Positions 41,801 to 51,600 of a DNA stretch of 64,000 nt are shown here, piece after piece. Position numbers and translations under genes: made by a program. This DNA is from Formicarius rufipectus. Its lineage: Eukaryota; Chordata; Aves; Passeriformes; Formicariidae. The notes below the pieces were generated by a model that saw only the letters and a program-made list of their open reading frames with translations, was not told the DNA's origin and made no database searches. Position 1 is the stretch's first letter, and each line of letters starts with the position of its first letter. The DNA lies in the NCBI GenBank assembly GCA_013399695.1, contig VXAU01001849.1, positions 267,905 to 331,904 on the forward strand, read 5' to 3'.

Positions 41801-44800
41801 TCCTTTTTGGAAGTCTTTTCTGAAGAAGCAGCATAAACCTGGACAGAGAGCAAGCCCAGACTGACAGGGGTGGCCCCCAGCCGAATTACCTGGAAACACC
41901 ACAGGAAGACAAGGACATCATTAGGTGCCAACAAAATGGCAACATATTTGAATACATCCATGGAGACAATGTTTATGTACCTCTACATGGTCAAAAGTGA
42001 TATATTAAGATGCCTAGAAATGAGGAGAAAGGAAGGTCAGCAGTACACAATCTAAGGCACAGTAACACCTAAGTTATTCAGATGGTGTTTGGAAAACCTT
42101 AAGACTAAAGGAGACAGTAAATATAAATGCTAATCTCACCAGTTTTCATCTCACAAAAATACCTCATTTTCTCTCATTTGAAGCAAATTTTTTGTTAACT
42201 TTCTCAGTATAAATAATAATACTAAATTCGTATTATAAACAACTTTGTGAAAGCCCACGACACCTCAAATTTTTCAGTTAGTACCCAGAAGTTCAGCATT
42301 TTGCTTCTAGTTAATATTTGCAGCTAGCTTTGAGAAAACAATGTTACTGTTGAAAATATCAGAACATAATCCCTGCTTTCTAAGAATTGTAGGAATGTCT
42401 CCTAAGTTTCTGTGAGAAACATGTATTACTTGACTGTCTTTGAATACTTATTGAGTCCAGTCACATAACACAACCACCATGAGTAAGGTGGATATAATTC
42501 TCTGAATATTCTGGACCTACACTAAACTGTATTTCTTAATGGCAAAGTCTGCTTCAACTTAAAAAACAGAAGATAAAAACCATAGCTGAGTGGCAAATCC
42601 AGAATGCCAAGTGAGCCTTTTCCAACAACTGCTCATCCTTATCAACAGCAAAGTGTAACTCCAGAAATGGTGGTTCAAATGGGAAAGCCTTCGATATTGC
42701 TGTTATTGCTCAAGGAAAAGTGCAGTTACAACAGCCTGTGCTTTGTTCTAACAGGTTACAGGTGAGTGGATGTACCACCAAACTGGAAACATCTGGATCT
42801 GCTCCAGCACTGGCTCCCAGAAGTCCTGCTGCTCACCTTGCCCTAGCTTTGGTGGCCGGATGCTTCCACCGTGAGGCGATTTCACCTCGCCAGTTTGGCA
42901 AAAGATCAGTCCTGAAAGAGAAGTGGAGAGCTTTGTGCAGGCTTAGCAAGTTGAACCCATCCATGAAACAGCCTGACAAGTACCAGAGGAACTGTGTGCC
43001 CAGGGAAGAGGGGATGAAAAACGAGGAGGCAGCAAACCCTGTACCTTTTCAGGAATAGAAGGGTCCATTGCACTGACCTAGCTGCTTGTGAAACTGAAGC
43101 CTTGGTCAGACCAATATGTCCTTCGTGCTGTCATGATGGTAACTGTCCTTGCCACAGGACCATTGCTCTGAAATACCCTGTCCATTGCAGAACTGTTAGA
43201 AAACAGCTTTAAAATTATTCAGACCACATCAGCTTACTGTATGCAGATAAGCATTTGCAACTTAACTTTCTTCCACTGCTTTGCAGATGGAATGTCTATT
43301 AAATGTAACCACGACACTCCTCAAACTAAAAATCATCCTATGCATTTGTCAACTTCCTTCTAATTGGTGTGTAGAGAAACAGCACACAAGAACTAGGTCA
43401 CAGGATTGCTTTTCAGGAAGACATAAGGGATCTGATGGGTCAAAAGGTATGGAAAAACTTGCTTAAAATGGAAGTTTTTCCTTATTTGGATGCATTACTA
43501 CAACACTATAAATGAAACACCACAATGACTGGATCAGCTGTGTCACAGCCAAGGAAAGACAAGAATAATCTTTAATAGTGTTTGTTTAAACACTTTCCAC
43601 ATACTTCCATTAGTCAAGACAAAAACACAAATACTACTAACCACTCACAACTGTAGTTTATTTCCTCAATCTTTCCTTTTTTCACTGCAAAATTGTTCGG
43701 TCACTGAAAAGGCAAAAATCTAAATGCATTTTCATTCTGAAATACGTTTTCAAACAGTGTAAATGGTGCTAAGTAGAAACAGTAATTCCAAATACTTTAA
43801 ATATTTGAAATTTTTATACAAAGACACAAACAGCAGACCACAAGAATGGAAGCACCTTGGTTTCACAAACAGGTATCAGAAATCACAGAACTACTCAGAC
43901 TGAAAATATCAACCATTTATACTATCAAGATACTGAAACGCAGACCTCTTCCACTTGTTTTACTTTTTAACAAAATTAAATGAACCAGTAAAAGTGAAAG
44001 TTGAATCTCTCCTTAACTGTGCTGTTCAGGACAGACTGTAATGGTCCTCTACATCAGGTACTTTATCGGACAGACAGAACTGGTGTTAAAGTACTGCACA
44101 CATGAAAATAGTTATTTGGGAGTATGAAAGATGAACCACTGCACTTTTTGTTTCCAAAATTCCCTTTAGGATCTCATTTCTTAATTCTGTACTAACCATG
44201 TATTACTAAACCAAGCATTTTGACAGATTGAGATGTGTCTTAGGCCTGCCTGTCTTACAGCTATCCTGTTGATGTCACCAGAGTAGACCAAACATTGTTT
44301 TCTCTTGGCAATGTTCTGCAGTTACTGTAAGTAAAAAAGATACTATGCTTTATTCCTCTCTGCAACTGCACAATTCAACTTCATCTTCAGACACAGGGTG
44401 AGAAAATTCTATTGCAAAGCAGGAGGGGAAAAAGACCGTGATATTACATCTTCTACTCTCTTGCTTTAGTATCTTTCTCAAAGTTCTTAATTCTTAACCA
44501 AAATAATGTCTTTAGGAAGCATAAATCCCATATTAGCTCTCAAACATACAGGGGAACAAAGACCTAAAGATTAAGTAGAACATTTTTCCCCCTCTAATCT
44601 CTGGTTTCTCAATTTACTTGTTAATATCACCATCAAAACAGGGGGGAAAGGAAAAACAGAAGAGGAAAAAAGCCTCTTGAACATGCTACTGAGAAGACTG
44701 ATAATTGTCCTAATGTATGAAGCCACTTCATCTTTCTCTTCTGTTTCTATTCTTCTTCCTATTTCTCAACCCAACTATAAAAACATAAAACCAAAACCCA

Positions 44801-46326
44801 AACTCTTGAGCGCTCCTGTACCTGAAGCACAAACATCAAGGACAAAAAAACCCTACTCCTTTTACTCTTAGAGGCATAAAACAAGATTGGCCTGAAGCAC
44901 CTAATTCTGCCTAACCTCAGTGTATAAAAGTAATAGTATTATGCACAGTGCCTAAACCCTCAGGTTCACACGTAACCCCTTTAATGACAATTCAGTATCA
45001 ACTGCGATACCAAGATAAAATCCTCACAGAAAAATTCCAGCACTTGTCACGTTAGTGCACAAGAAAAAAGAAGTTGGGACAAGTGCAGAGCAGGTGTTGA
45101 ATGCTCAGCAGGTCAGTATCACAGAATCACAGACTTGCTAGGGTTGGAAGGGACTTTGGGAAATCACCCAGTCCAACACCCTGCAAAGGCAGAATCACCT
45201 GGAGCAGGTGGCATCTGAATATGTCCAGGTGGGTTTGGAATCTCTCTGGAGAGGGAGACTTCATGACCTCCCTGGGCAGCCTGTTCCAGTGCTCTGCCAT
45301 CCTTAGTGGAAAGAAGTTTTAACTCGTGTTAAGATGGAACTTGTGTTATAGTTACATTATATTTAGGATATATGACTTTATTTAGTATATTGATACATAC
45401 TATCAATTTTTAACAGAGAAAATTATATCCAGGAGAATGACTACCAAGAATCGAGCACCACTTTTTTTAAAACAAACAAACAAAAACACCAACCCTCCTG
45501 CTTCTGCAGCAGCCGTGACACAACCGACCGAACACACCGCTTGCTTTGGCCTGGAGGGACCTGGGGCTCCTCTCGCCGCAACCAAAGGCCTTTTAGACAA
45601 GCCGCCCCGAACTGCGTTTGTCGCAGGTGTCGCTGCCAACCCTCACGCACCAAAGGCAGACTTTCCACGACAGAGCTGTCACTTTCAAGTGACTTTCACG
45701 CGAACCTGAACTCTAGAGTAAAGCAGCCCCTTATAACCCAAGTTAAGGGGTAAGGCAGCCCCTTGCAACCCAAACTTGGGGGTAAGGCAGCCCCTTGCAA
45801 CCCAAACTTGGGGGTAAGGCAGGTCCTTGTAACCCAAACTCGGCGGTAATGAAGCTCCTTGTAACTTAAACTCGGGGGTAAGGCAGCTCATTGTAACCCA
45901 AACTCGAGGGTCAGACAGCCCCCTGAGCCCCAAGTCGGGGCTAATGAAGCTCCGCGCCGCCGGATGCCACTTTAGCAGAGGACGCCGCAGCGAACTTGGG
46001 CTGTGCCCCGCATGCCCGCACCCCGCGGCAGCACCGCCCCGTCCCCGGGGACAACCTCCGCAACACGGAGGGTGTTAAAAAGAGCGAGTGGGCGGCTGCA
46101 GCGGGAGCAGCACCAGAGCGTGTGAGGGGTTCGGGGACACAGCACCGCGGGCACACCGGGGCCCCTCGAGCCTCCCTTCGGCGCCGCCCTCGCCCCGGGC
46201 CAGGCGCTCCTCGCGATCGGGCGCCCCGCTGCGGGATCCCCAGGGGGCTGCCGGCGGAGCGGGGCCGGGGGTGGAGAGATGGACGGAGGGACGGGGGAAT
46301 ATCCCTGAGCCCCTCACCTTGAACAT
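29802..46326 (-). CDS. APOO: Apolipoprotein O / MICOS subunit MIC26, seven coding exons
   Basis: Coding exons in order of transcription are 46318-46326 (M-F-K only), 41782-41889, 40845-40964, 38146-38200, 37023-37118, 35566-35657 and 29802-29909. All have AG/GT borders and the phases join without a break to give 196 codons; human APOO has 198. The product is a mitochondrial inner-membrane protein of the MICOS complex that shapes cristae junctions and works with MIC10 and MIC27; a glycosylated secreted apolipoprotein form has also been proposed. Family blocks seen are the N-terminal hydrophobic stretch (about residues 8-22), EPYTDWCQ, the first membrane segment (PRLGVIGFAGIIGLFLARG), SKIKKLVYPAG with the second hydrophobic segment ending YYPQQA, and LYDWSLQGYITVESLWK. 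The tail is Lys-rich. Exon 7 ends at a good donor, so the last residue or residues and stop lie in an unplaced exon. The paralogue APOOL is less likely given the SAT1/KLHL15 neighbourhood. Confidence 0.95.
29910..35565 (-). other. APOO: APOO intron 6, holding a SINE
   Basis: A 5.7-kb intron between coding exons 6 and 7. It contains the tRNA-derived SINE at 30,603-30,845 and, just before it, a CpG-containing stretch (about 30,420-30,560) unlike the surrounding AT-rich intron that may be another old repeat. No other gene or RNA is seen. Confidence 0.8.
30603..30845 (+). mobile_element. tRNA-Ser-like SINE, copy 1
   Basis: The head has perfect polymerase III boxes: A box TGGCCGAGTGG at 30,614-30,624 and B box GGTTCGAATCC at 30,669-30,679. 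TGGCCGAGTGG is typical of type II tRNAs, especially tRNA-Ser. A body of about 115 bases follows, with CTCAGGAGTAAAGGG, GGGGCCAGTTCTGCGCAC and a CTCACTTAAAAAATCCA stretch ending in GCGCAGGCTT. The tail is A/C-rich (CAACAACAACAA). The same body recurs in reverse at 53,888-54,121 at roughly 85% identity by eye. It lies antisense inside APOO intron 6. The family name is unknown to me. It is not an intact tRNA gene, because no acceptor stem closes and the body is fused directly to it. Confidence 0.8.
35658..37022 (-). other. APOO: APOO intron 5
   Basis: Intron between coding exons 5 and 6. Most of its middle (about 35,950-36,580) is the LTR-like remnant listed separately; the remainder is plain AT-rich sequence. 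Confidence 0.8.
35950..36580 (+). mobile_element. Probable endogenous-retrovirus LTR remnant
   Basis: A block of different composition from the intron, ending in an AATAAA at 36,548-36,553 and a short U5-like tail. The phrases 'acataaactggtgaccaag' and 'ccttactcctcgatactgag' recall avian LTRs from memory. Possible ends are TGTAG at 36,053 and TTACA at 36,576, but I found no target-site duplication, so the borders are approximate and the class is unassigned. Confidence 0.5.
37119..38145 (-). other. APOO: APOO intron 4
   Basis: A 1.0-kb AT-rich intron with canonical borders. An octamer ATGCAAAT is present near 37,849. Nothing else is seen. Confidence 0.85.
38201..40844 (-). other. APOO: APOO intron 3
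   Basis: A 2.6-kb intron. The minus-strand frame of 149 codons at 39,165-39,614 has no family resemblance and is judged chance. A small threefold AAGGTTA repeat is at about 39,690-39,711. Confidence 0.85.
40965..41781 (-). other. APOO: APOO intron 2
   Basis: A 0.8-kb AT-rich intron with a GTAAGTG donor and a TTCACAG acceptor. No repeats or other genes are visible. Confidence 0.85.
45115..45335 (-). mobile_element. CR1 LINE 3' end, reverse orientation
   Basis: The + strand begins 'tcacagaatcacagac' and 'gggttggaagggacttt', the reverse complement of the CR1 3' terminus, and continues through 'gacctccctgggcagcctg'. It is about 220 bases and 5'-truncated. Confidence 0.93.
45719..45955. repeat. 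32-bp minisatellite, about 7.4 units
   Basis: The phrase TAAGGCAG/TAATGAAG recurs at 45,719, 45,751, 45,783, 45,815, 45,847, 45,879 and 45,911 at exact 32-base steps, then at 45,942 after 31 bases. Units read roughly TAAGGCAGCCCCTTGYAACC followed by CAAACTYGGGGG and diverge toward the promoter side. It lies in APOO intron 1, roughly 370-600 bases downstream of the APOO start codon. The period is not a multiple of three and no spacers separate the units. Confidence 0.95.
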
Positions 46327-46465
46327 GGCGGCGCCGGACGGGCCGGGACGGAGAGATGGCGTCATCGCGTGTGACGCCACGGGAGGGCGGGCGGCGGAGG
46401 CCCAGTGTGGGGATGGGCGGTGTGGGGTGACGGACGGGGGGCTGTGGTGTGGGGTGATGGGCGAT
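45940..46465. promoter_or_regulatory. APOO: APOO CpG-island promoter with ATF/CREB-like inverted repeat
   Basis: Dense CpG surrounds the APOO start codon (46,324-46,326). On the upstream side of the gene, GGCGTCA (46,358-46,364) and TGACGCC (46,372-46,378) form a perfect 7-base inverted repeat with a 7-base spacer; both arms are CRE half-site-like. There is no TATA box at a sensible distance, as usual for housekeeping CpG promoters. The start site is probably within about 46,330-46,400. In human the same promoter region is divergent with CXorf58, but no partner exon is identified here. Confidence 0.8.
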
Positions 46466-46575
46466 GTGGGGTGACGGACGGGGGGCGGTGGTGTGGGGTG
46501 ATGGGCGGGGTGGGGGGATGAGCGGTGTGGGGGGACGGACGGGGGGCTGTGGTATGGGGTGATGGGCAGTGTGGN
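46405..46575. repeat. G-rich minisatellite beside the APOO promoter
   Basis: The block 'tgacggacggggggc' recurs with CGGACG at 46,431, 46,475 and about 46,536, so units of 44 bases, with an extra 17-base sub-unit in the last interval. The + strand carries many runs of four to six G and could form G-quadruplexes. One undetermined base (N) is at 46,575. Confidence 0.85.
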
Positions 46576-46714
46576 TGCAGAGATCGCTCTCCAGGACTTA
46601 CAGGGGGCAAAAGGGAAGTGGTGGTGCCGGAGCGACATGCACACCGGTGTTCAGGCCTGCCGGCACAGCTCAATATATTCCTGGGCAGTGTCTGTAATGA
46701 ATATTCAGATACTC

Positions 46715-47166
46715 TGAGATCACAGAGTCAGTTTGGTTGGAAAAGATCTCTGAGATCATTGAGTCCATCCTATGACCAAACACCATCTTGTGAACAAGAC
46801 CATGGCAGTGCTACATCCAGTCTTTCCTTAAACACCTTCAGGGACAGCGACTCTACCACCTCCCAGGGCAGCCCATTCCAATGTCTAATCACCTTTCTGT
46901 GAAGAATTTCCCCCTTATGTCCAACCTAACCCTCCCCTGGTGCAGCTAAAGACTGTGTTCCTCTTGTCCTGTCACTACCTGACCAGGAGAAGAAACTGAC
47001 CCCCACCTGGCTATACCCTCCTTTCAGGGAGTTGTAGAGTGCAATAAGGTCTCCCCTGAGCATCCTCTTCTCCAGGATAAACAACCCCAGCTTCCTCAGC
47101 TGCTCCTCAAAGGACCTGTGCTCCAGACCCTTCACCAGCTTCACTGCCCTTCTCTCTCACTGCCAG
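46715..47166 (-). mobile_element. CR1 LINE 3' fragment, reverse orientation
   Basis: The + strand reads the reverse complement of CR1: 'tttggttggaaaagatctctg', then 'ggcagcccattccaatgtc', 'aggtctcccctgagcatcc' and 'ctcagctgctcctcaaagg'. About 450 bases are kept. The minus-strand open frame in it is the usual non-autonomous 3'-region frame. Confidence 0.93.
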
Positions 47167-47181
47167 TATAATTTGGATGGA

Positions 47182-47460
47182 TGTGCTGGTTTTGCCTGGG
47201 GTAGAGTTAACTTTCTTCACAGTGGTTTGTATGGGGCTGTGGTTTGGATTTGTGCTGGAAAGAGTGTTGATAATACAGAGATGTTTTTGTTATTGTTGGG
47301 CAGTGCTTGCACAGAACCAAGGTCTTTTCTGCTTTTCATATTGTCAGGCTGGGGAAGAAGTTTGAGGTGAATGAGAATTTTCAAGAAGACACACACAGGG
47401 CAGGTGACCCCAACTGACCAAAGGGATAGTCCATATCATACGATGTCACACTCAATATAC
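47182..47460 (+). mobile_element. ERVL-type LTR fragment, forward (U3 side)
   Basis: It starts TGTGCTGGTTTTGCCTGGGG, a widespread bird ERVL LTR start known to me from memory, and continues to the 'caaagggatagtccatatca' block. It stops at the insertion point of the 690-bp solo LTR. No coding sequence is present. Confidence 0.75.
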
Positions 47461-48150
47461 TGTTGCCTTAGGATTTCATATATTTGTATATAGCTATATA
47501 GTTTCTTTCATTCTGAAGTAGTAGCTAACAGCTTCTAACCTCTGTGTCACATTCCTGAACATCTATGTAAAGGAAAAGATAGTAGTTAAGAATATCTTGT
47601 ATAAGACACTGGTACCCAGATAACAAATATAACATATTATAGTCAAAATACGACACCATTTTAGCTATAGTGTAAGCAGGCCCAGAAACCTTGGAGAAGC
47701 TCCAAAAAGAAGACATACTGCAAAGAAGATGAAGGGGTCCTGACTCAATTTCAGAGGTGTGATGGGGGGTGGATCTAGGGAGTTCCTGGGGATGGACAAT
47801 TATTAGATTGAATGTAACCCTTAGGATAATTAAGTACACATAAATATATATATAAGTTATAAAGTTGATAAGACCCCTATGCTAAGAAGAAGCAAAGCAT
47901 GAAGCTCAGCTAAGCTCAACTCAGCTCGTCTCCAGCACACATCCACATACTGGGGAAGGCTCCCCCTTTCGTCCTTGGCGAGCCATGAAGAACATCAAGT
48001 CCTGCTTGAAGAACACAAGGATGGTATTGGAGGAAGGGCGTGTCTCTCTGTATGCTTTCTACACTTTGTACCCCTAAACCTCTCTAAGTAAAGAACTCCT
48101 CTCTACCTTACCCAGATAATGCTGTCTTTGAAAGTCTTACCTAGGCAACA
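47461..48150 (+). mobile_element. Complete 690-bp solo LTR with target-site duplication
   Basis: The ends are perfect 7-base inverted repeats: TGTTGCC at 47,461-47,467 and GGCAACA at 48,144-48,150. The flanks duplicate ATAC (47,457-47,460 and 48,151-48,154). A TATA-like ATATAAGTTATAAAG lies at about 47,849-47,863, and a variant polyadenylation signal AGTAAA near 48,087. There is no internal retroviral sequence, so it is a solo LTR left by recombination. A 4-base duplication fits class I (ERV1-like) integrases. It has inserted next to older ERVL-type LTR sequence. Confidence 0.88.
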
Positions 48151-48164
48151 ATACAAACCACTCC

Positions 48165-48471
48165 TGTGGTTCAAGCCCAGCTGGCAGCTAAGCACCATGC
48201 ACCCACTTGCTCACTCCTCCACCAGCAGGAACAGAGAGAGAATCAAAAGTGTAAAAGTGAGAAAACTCATGGGTTGAGATAAACACAGTTTAATAAGGAA
48301 AGCAAAAGCAGGAATTAATTCACTACTACCCATGGGCAGGCAGGAGTTCAGCCATCTCCAGGAGAGCAGTGCCCTATCATACACAACAGTGACTTGGGAA
48401 GAGAAACACCATCATTCCAAATGTCCCCCTCTTCCTCCCTCCTCCCCCGAGCTTTATACGGGCGGGGGGGG
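48165..48471 (-). mobile_element. ERVL-type LTR fragment, reverse (3' side), cut by an assembly gap
   Basis: The + strand reads 'tgtggttcaagcccagctgg', 'actcatgggttgagataaac' and 'ggagttcagccatctccagg', which is the reverse complement of the downstream part of the same LTR type as at 47,182. It runs into a G homopolymer and the N gap at 48,472-48,486. Confidence 0.75.
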
Positions 48472-48486
48472 NNNNNNNNNNNNNNN
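48472..48486. other. Assembly gap (15 N) inside a G run
   Basis: Fifteen undetermined bases flanked by poly-G on both sides. The gap length is nominal and the true sequence could be longer. It falls exactly at the end of the reverse LTR piece. Confidence 0.99.
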
Positions 48487-48519
48487 GGGGGGGGGAGATA
48501 ATGACTTAAATTCCTGTCA

Positions 48520-48695
48520 GATAATGGACTTAGAACAGATTGCCCAGGGAGGTGGTGGAATCACCATCCCTGAAGGTGTTCAACAAACAAATGGATGTGA
48601 CACTTAGTCTGCTTGACAAGGTGGTGATCAGCCAAAGGTTGGACACAAAAATCTTAGGGGTCTTTTCCAACCTAAATAATTCTGTGATAAGATAA
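48520..48695 (+). mobile_element. CR1 LINE 3' fragment
   Basis: The sequence 'cagattgcccagggaggtgg', 'ccctgaaggtgttcaa' and 'gggtcttttccaacctaaat' ends in ATTCTGTGATAAGATAA, the CR1 3' terminus. It begins just after the assembly gap. Confidence 0.93.
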
Positions 48696-48699
48696 ACCT

Positions 48700-51600
48700 A
48701 AACAATATTCTTTTTTGGTTTAAATCATGGGAAATCTGTTCTCATATGGCCAGTTAATAAACTGTTTCTTTATTTCTTCTGATTTTGTGGTCAGGGATTT
48801 CCACCTTTTGTTGTGTTTAATGATTTTCCACAGCACTCAATGCCAAGGCCACAAACACTTTAGTGAGAAAGAGTAAGTCCATCTAATTGGTGACTTATTT
48901 ATGTTCACATATTGTCATTTCCTGACTAGTTACATGGATCTTGGTGCCTGTTAACATTTTAAAAGATATCTATCCTCATACTTATGGGGATGTTTAACTA
49001 CGGTGTTGCAGAACTGGGCAATGCTTCTCAGCAGGCTGCTTGCAAGTTAATGGGATAGCAGAAATATCATCTACAAATGGTACAAGATGAGCTTCAGTAC
49101 CCAAACTACAGGACAACAGAAAATAATGGTATTTTATTAGAGATTTGGTTATAAAGTTTTCCTCTTTAGCAAGGAATAATTATACCTAAAACATTTGTAA
49201 GTGGGTGAAGAACACTAATGGGCCTCTTTCTCCATTGCACCATGCTTTGCATGGTCAGCTGTAGTTGTGGAATACGAGCAGCTGGGGTGAGGCAAGAGCA
49301 GCATTTTATGGGAGTTTTGTGAGCATGTGGAGAGTGACTGGGTACTGAGCAAAGCAGTCACATTTCTTGATGCATTTTATTAATTCTTGAGGAGTTATAG
49401 AAAGAAAATGTTCAAAGCTCGAAAGGACAGGAGGGCGTGCAAGAGGAGTGATGGCACCCAGGTGAGTAACAGTGCCTGCTCTGGTTAGGTCTCAACCAAA
49501 TGTAAGTCCCAGGCTGGGGGTAGGAGCAACTGTTCCCCAGTTTTGCTGAAGACAGACAGAAGAGTATTTCAAATATGTTCTCTTTTTTATATGTGGATTG
49601 TAAGGAAAATTCCAACTGTTTCTGTACATACAATGGTGTATATATTACAAATATGTATTTTTGTTATCAATTTGTATTCAGTGGCTATACAGCAACTATT
49701 GATACAATTATGTAACACAAAAAATGGAAGAATAAATGTTTGTTTCAGGAGATTTTTTTAATCCAAATAATTTTATTAGCTCCAGCATCCTCAGTGCATT
49801 TTTTTCTTTAATGTAGAAGTTAATCTTTAAAATTGCTGCTATGACTAATTAAAAAGAATGTGAAAACCTTTATAGAGAAGAACAATACCAGTATCTTAGC
49901 TTTGATGTAGGTGTATTGTTCTCTTATGCTGGAGGAGGTTGTCTCTGCAAAATTTCCCTGGGACAAGGATAATATGCCATAATGGATTATGCACAGTCCA
50001 AAACAGTGTCAGACAGGCTTAAAGAGGAGCTGAAGGTTCTGCTGCTGAAGCCACAGAATAAAGAGCTTTGGTATGATTGACTCCCATCTGTTTCTAACGT
50101 AAGAACCTCTATCAAATTTGAGTTTTATTTTGTATGCCAGTATTTTTCTCTGTCCTTGGTAATTGGCTTTTCTAAACAATTGTGAAATACACATTTCCTT
50201 TCGAAAGCTGCAGCTCAGAGAAGCTTGAAAATGTTCCCACAGTTCTTAAACTATGTCAGCTGTGTTGGGTAAAAATACAATTTAAGAAACTGGATCTCTA
50301 ATTCTTTGCCTTAGCCATTATGGTCCAAACTTTCATAATGTATTAGATTGTATATGGTTTATTTTTTTTTGGTCAGGAAAATAAGATCAGTTCTTTACTA
50401 GCAATACAGTTACAGTTACTTGCCATACATTTATAAGGATAGGAAAAAAAAAACCAGATTTGTAGCACATTATTGTTAAAATGTGAGTTTGTAACATCTG
50501 CACATTAAATATCAGTGCAGTTACCTACTCACACTGATCACAGGAAAACATTATAACTCTTGTTCATGATAAAACCTCTTGTATATTAAAACAAACAAAA
50601 ACCCCTATGTTTTTCCATGCACTTTTTTTCACTAAAATAAATTATTTTTTAAAATTCCATGACTTGCCACTACAGTTTTGCCAGACTGTCTGGAATTTAT
50701 TTTTTATGTCTTTATAAAATAAACAAGTTTTTTGTCTGTATTGTAAGTTAAAAGGATGCTATTTGGCAGATCTAGCATGTTCTTTTGAAAATATGTAGTT
50801 AATAGAAGATACACAACCACAAAGGTTCCAGTGAACTCAACCTTCAGTTTACCATCTCACCCAACACTGTGAGCCTGGCGCTCCAGAAGCTCCACAGAAA
50901 GCTCAGTTGGAGGTGACATGGCAGGTAAGCACTTTTCCAGGTTGGTCTCCAAAGCACATGATCCATTTCTCATGTTCCTGCCACTTTTAGCACTTATGTG
51001 TTAGGCAGTCAATTGAACTGGACCTTTCACTGTGCCTTTGTGAAGGGAGAGTACTTTGCATATCCACAATACTCCTCTTTCATGCCTTCTACTCTGTTCA
51101 CTTCCTAACTTGAAAAATAAAAGGAGGGATTGAACTGTTTTTTATATTTATCAATACTGTTTAATTTGAAGTGAAACTTACCTCGTGTTTTCTCCTCTCA
51201 TACTTAAGGTGAGTAATTTCTCAACATTTGTCAGATATGCTCTATTGGCCGCTATGAGGTCTGAAATTACACATTCAGAAAGAACATTGAATATTAAGGA
51301 CAAATGCCATTGCAGAGCTCTGTGCTTTCCCACTGACCTACCTTTAACTGCTGCAGTGTCTTTACTGGGGTAAACCAGGACTTGAATTTCAGCACCTGTT
51401 GTCTCAACAGCTTTGTCACATTTTGACAGCATCCAAAATATACTCAGTGCTCTCCAAATAAAGATTCTATATTGTAAGACAGGGGACAGATAGAAAAGAG
51501 AAACACATCACACAAAACCCCTAGTGCAATCCAACTGCATATATTTGCATTTTATTAACCATTGTTAAACATCCAAACATTCCTTCCCTGATTCAAATTC

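Larger units (their letters stand above)
41890..46317 (-). other. APOO: APOO intron 1
   Basis: A 4.4-kb intron following the nine-base first coding exon. It carries a CR1 copy (45,115-45,335), a 32-bp minisatellite (45,719-45,955) and the downstream half of the promoter CpG island. Confidence 0.85.

Noticed and set aside
42720..43058. 112-codon frame in APOO intron 1
   Set aside because: Begins with GTG rather than ATG, no splice logic, no recognisable domain.
45719..45955. 32-bp regular repeat as a CRISPR array
   Set aside because: Units are contiguous with no unique spacers, they diverge gradually, and the setting is a vertebrate intron.
46075..46673. 189-codon and 103-codon minus-strand frames next to APOO
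   Set aside because: They translate the G-rich tandem repeat into Pro/His/Ser repeats and cross an undetermined base.
48332..48607. 91-codon frame across the N gap
   Set aside because: Joins a reverse LTR piece to a CR1 fragment through undetermined bases.
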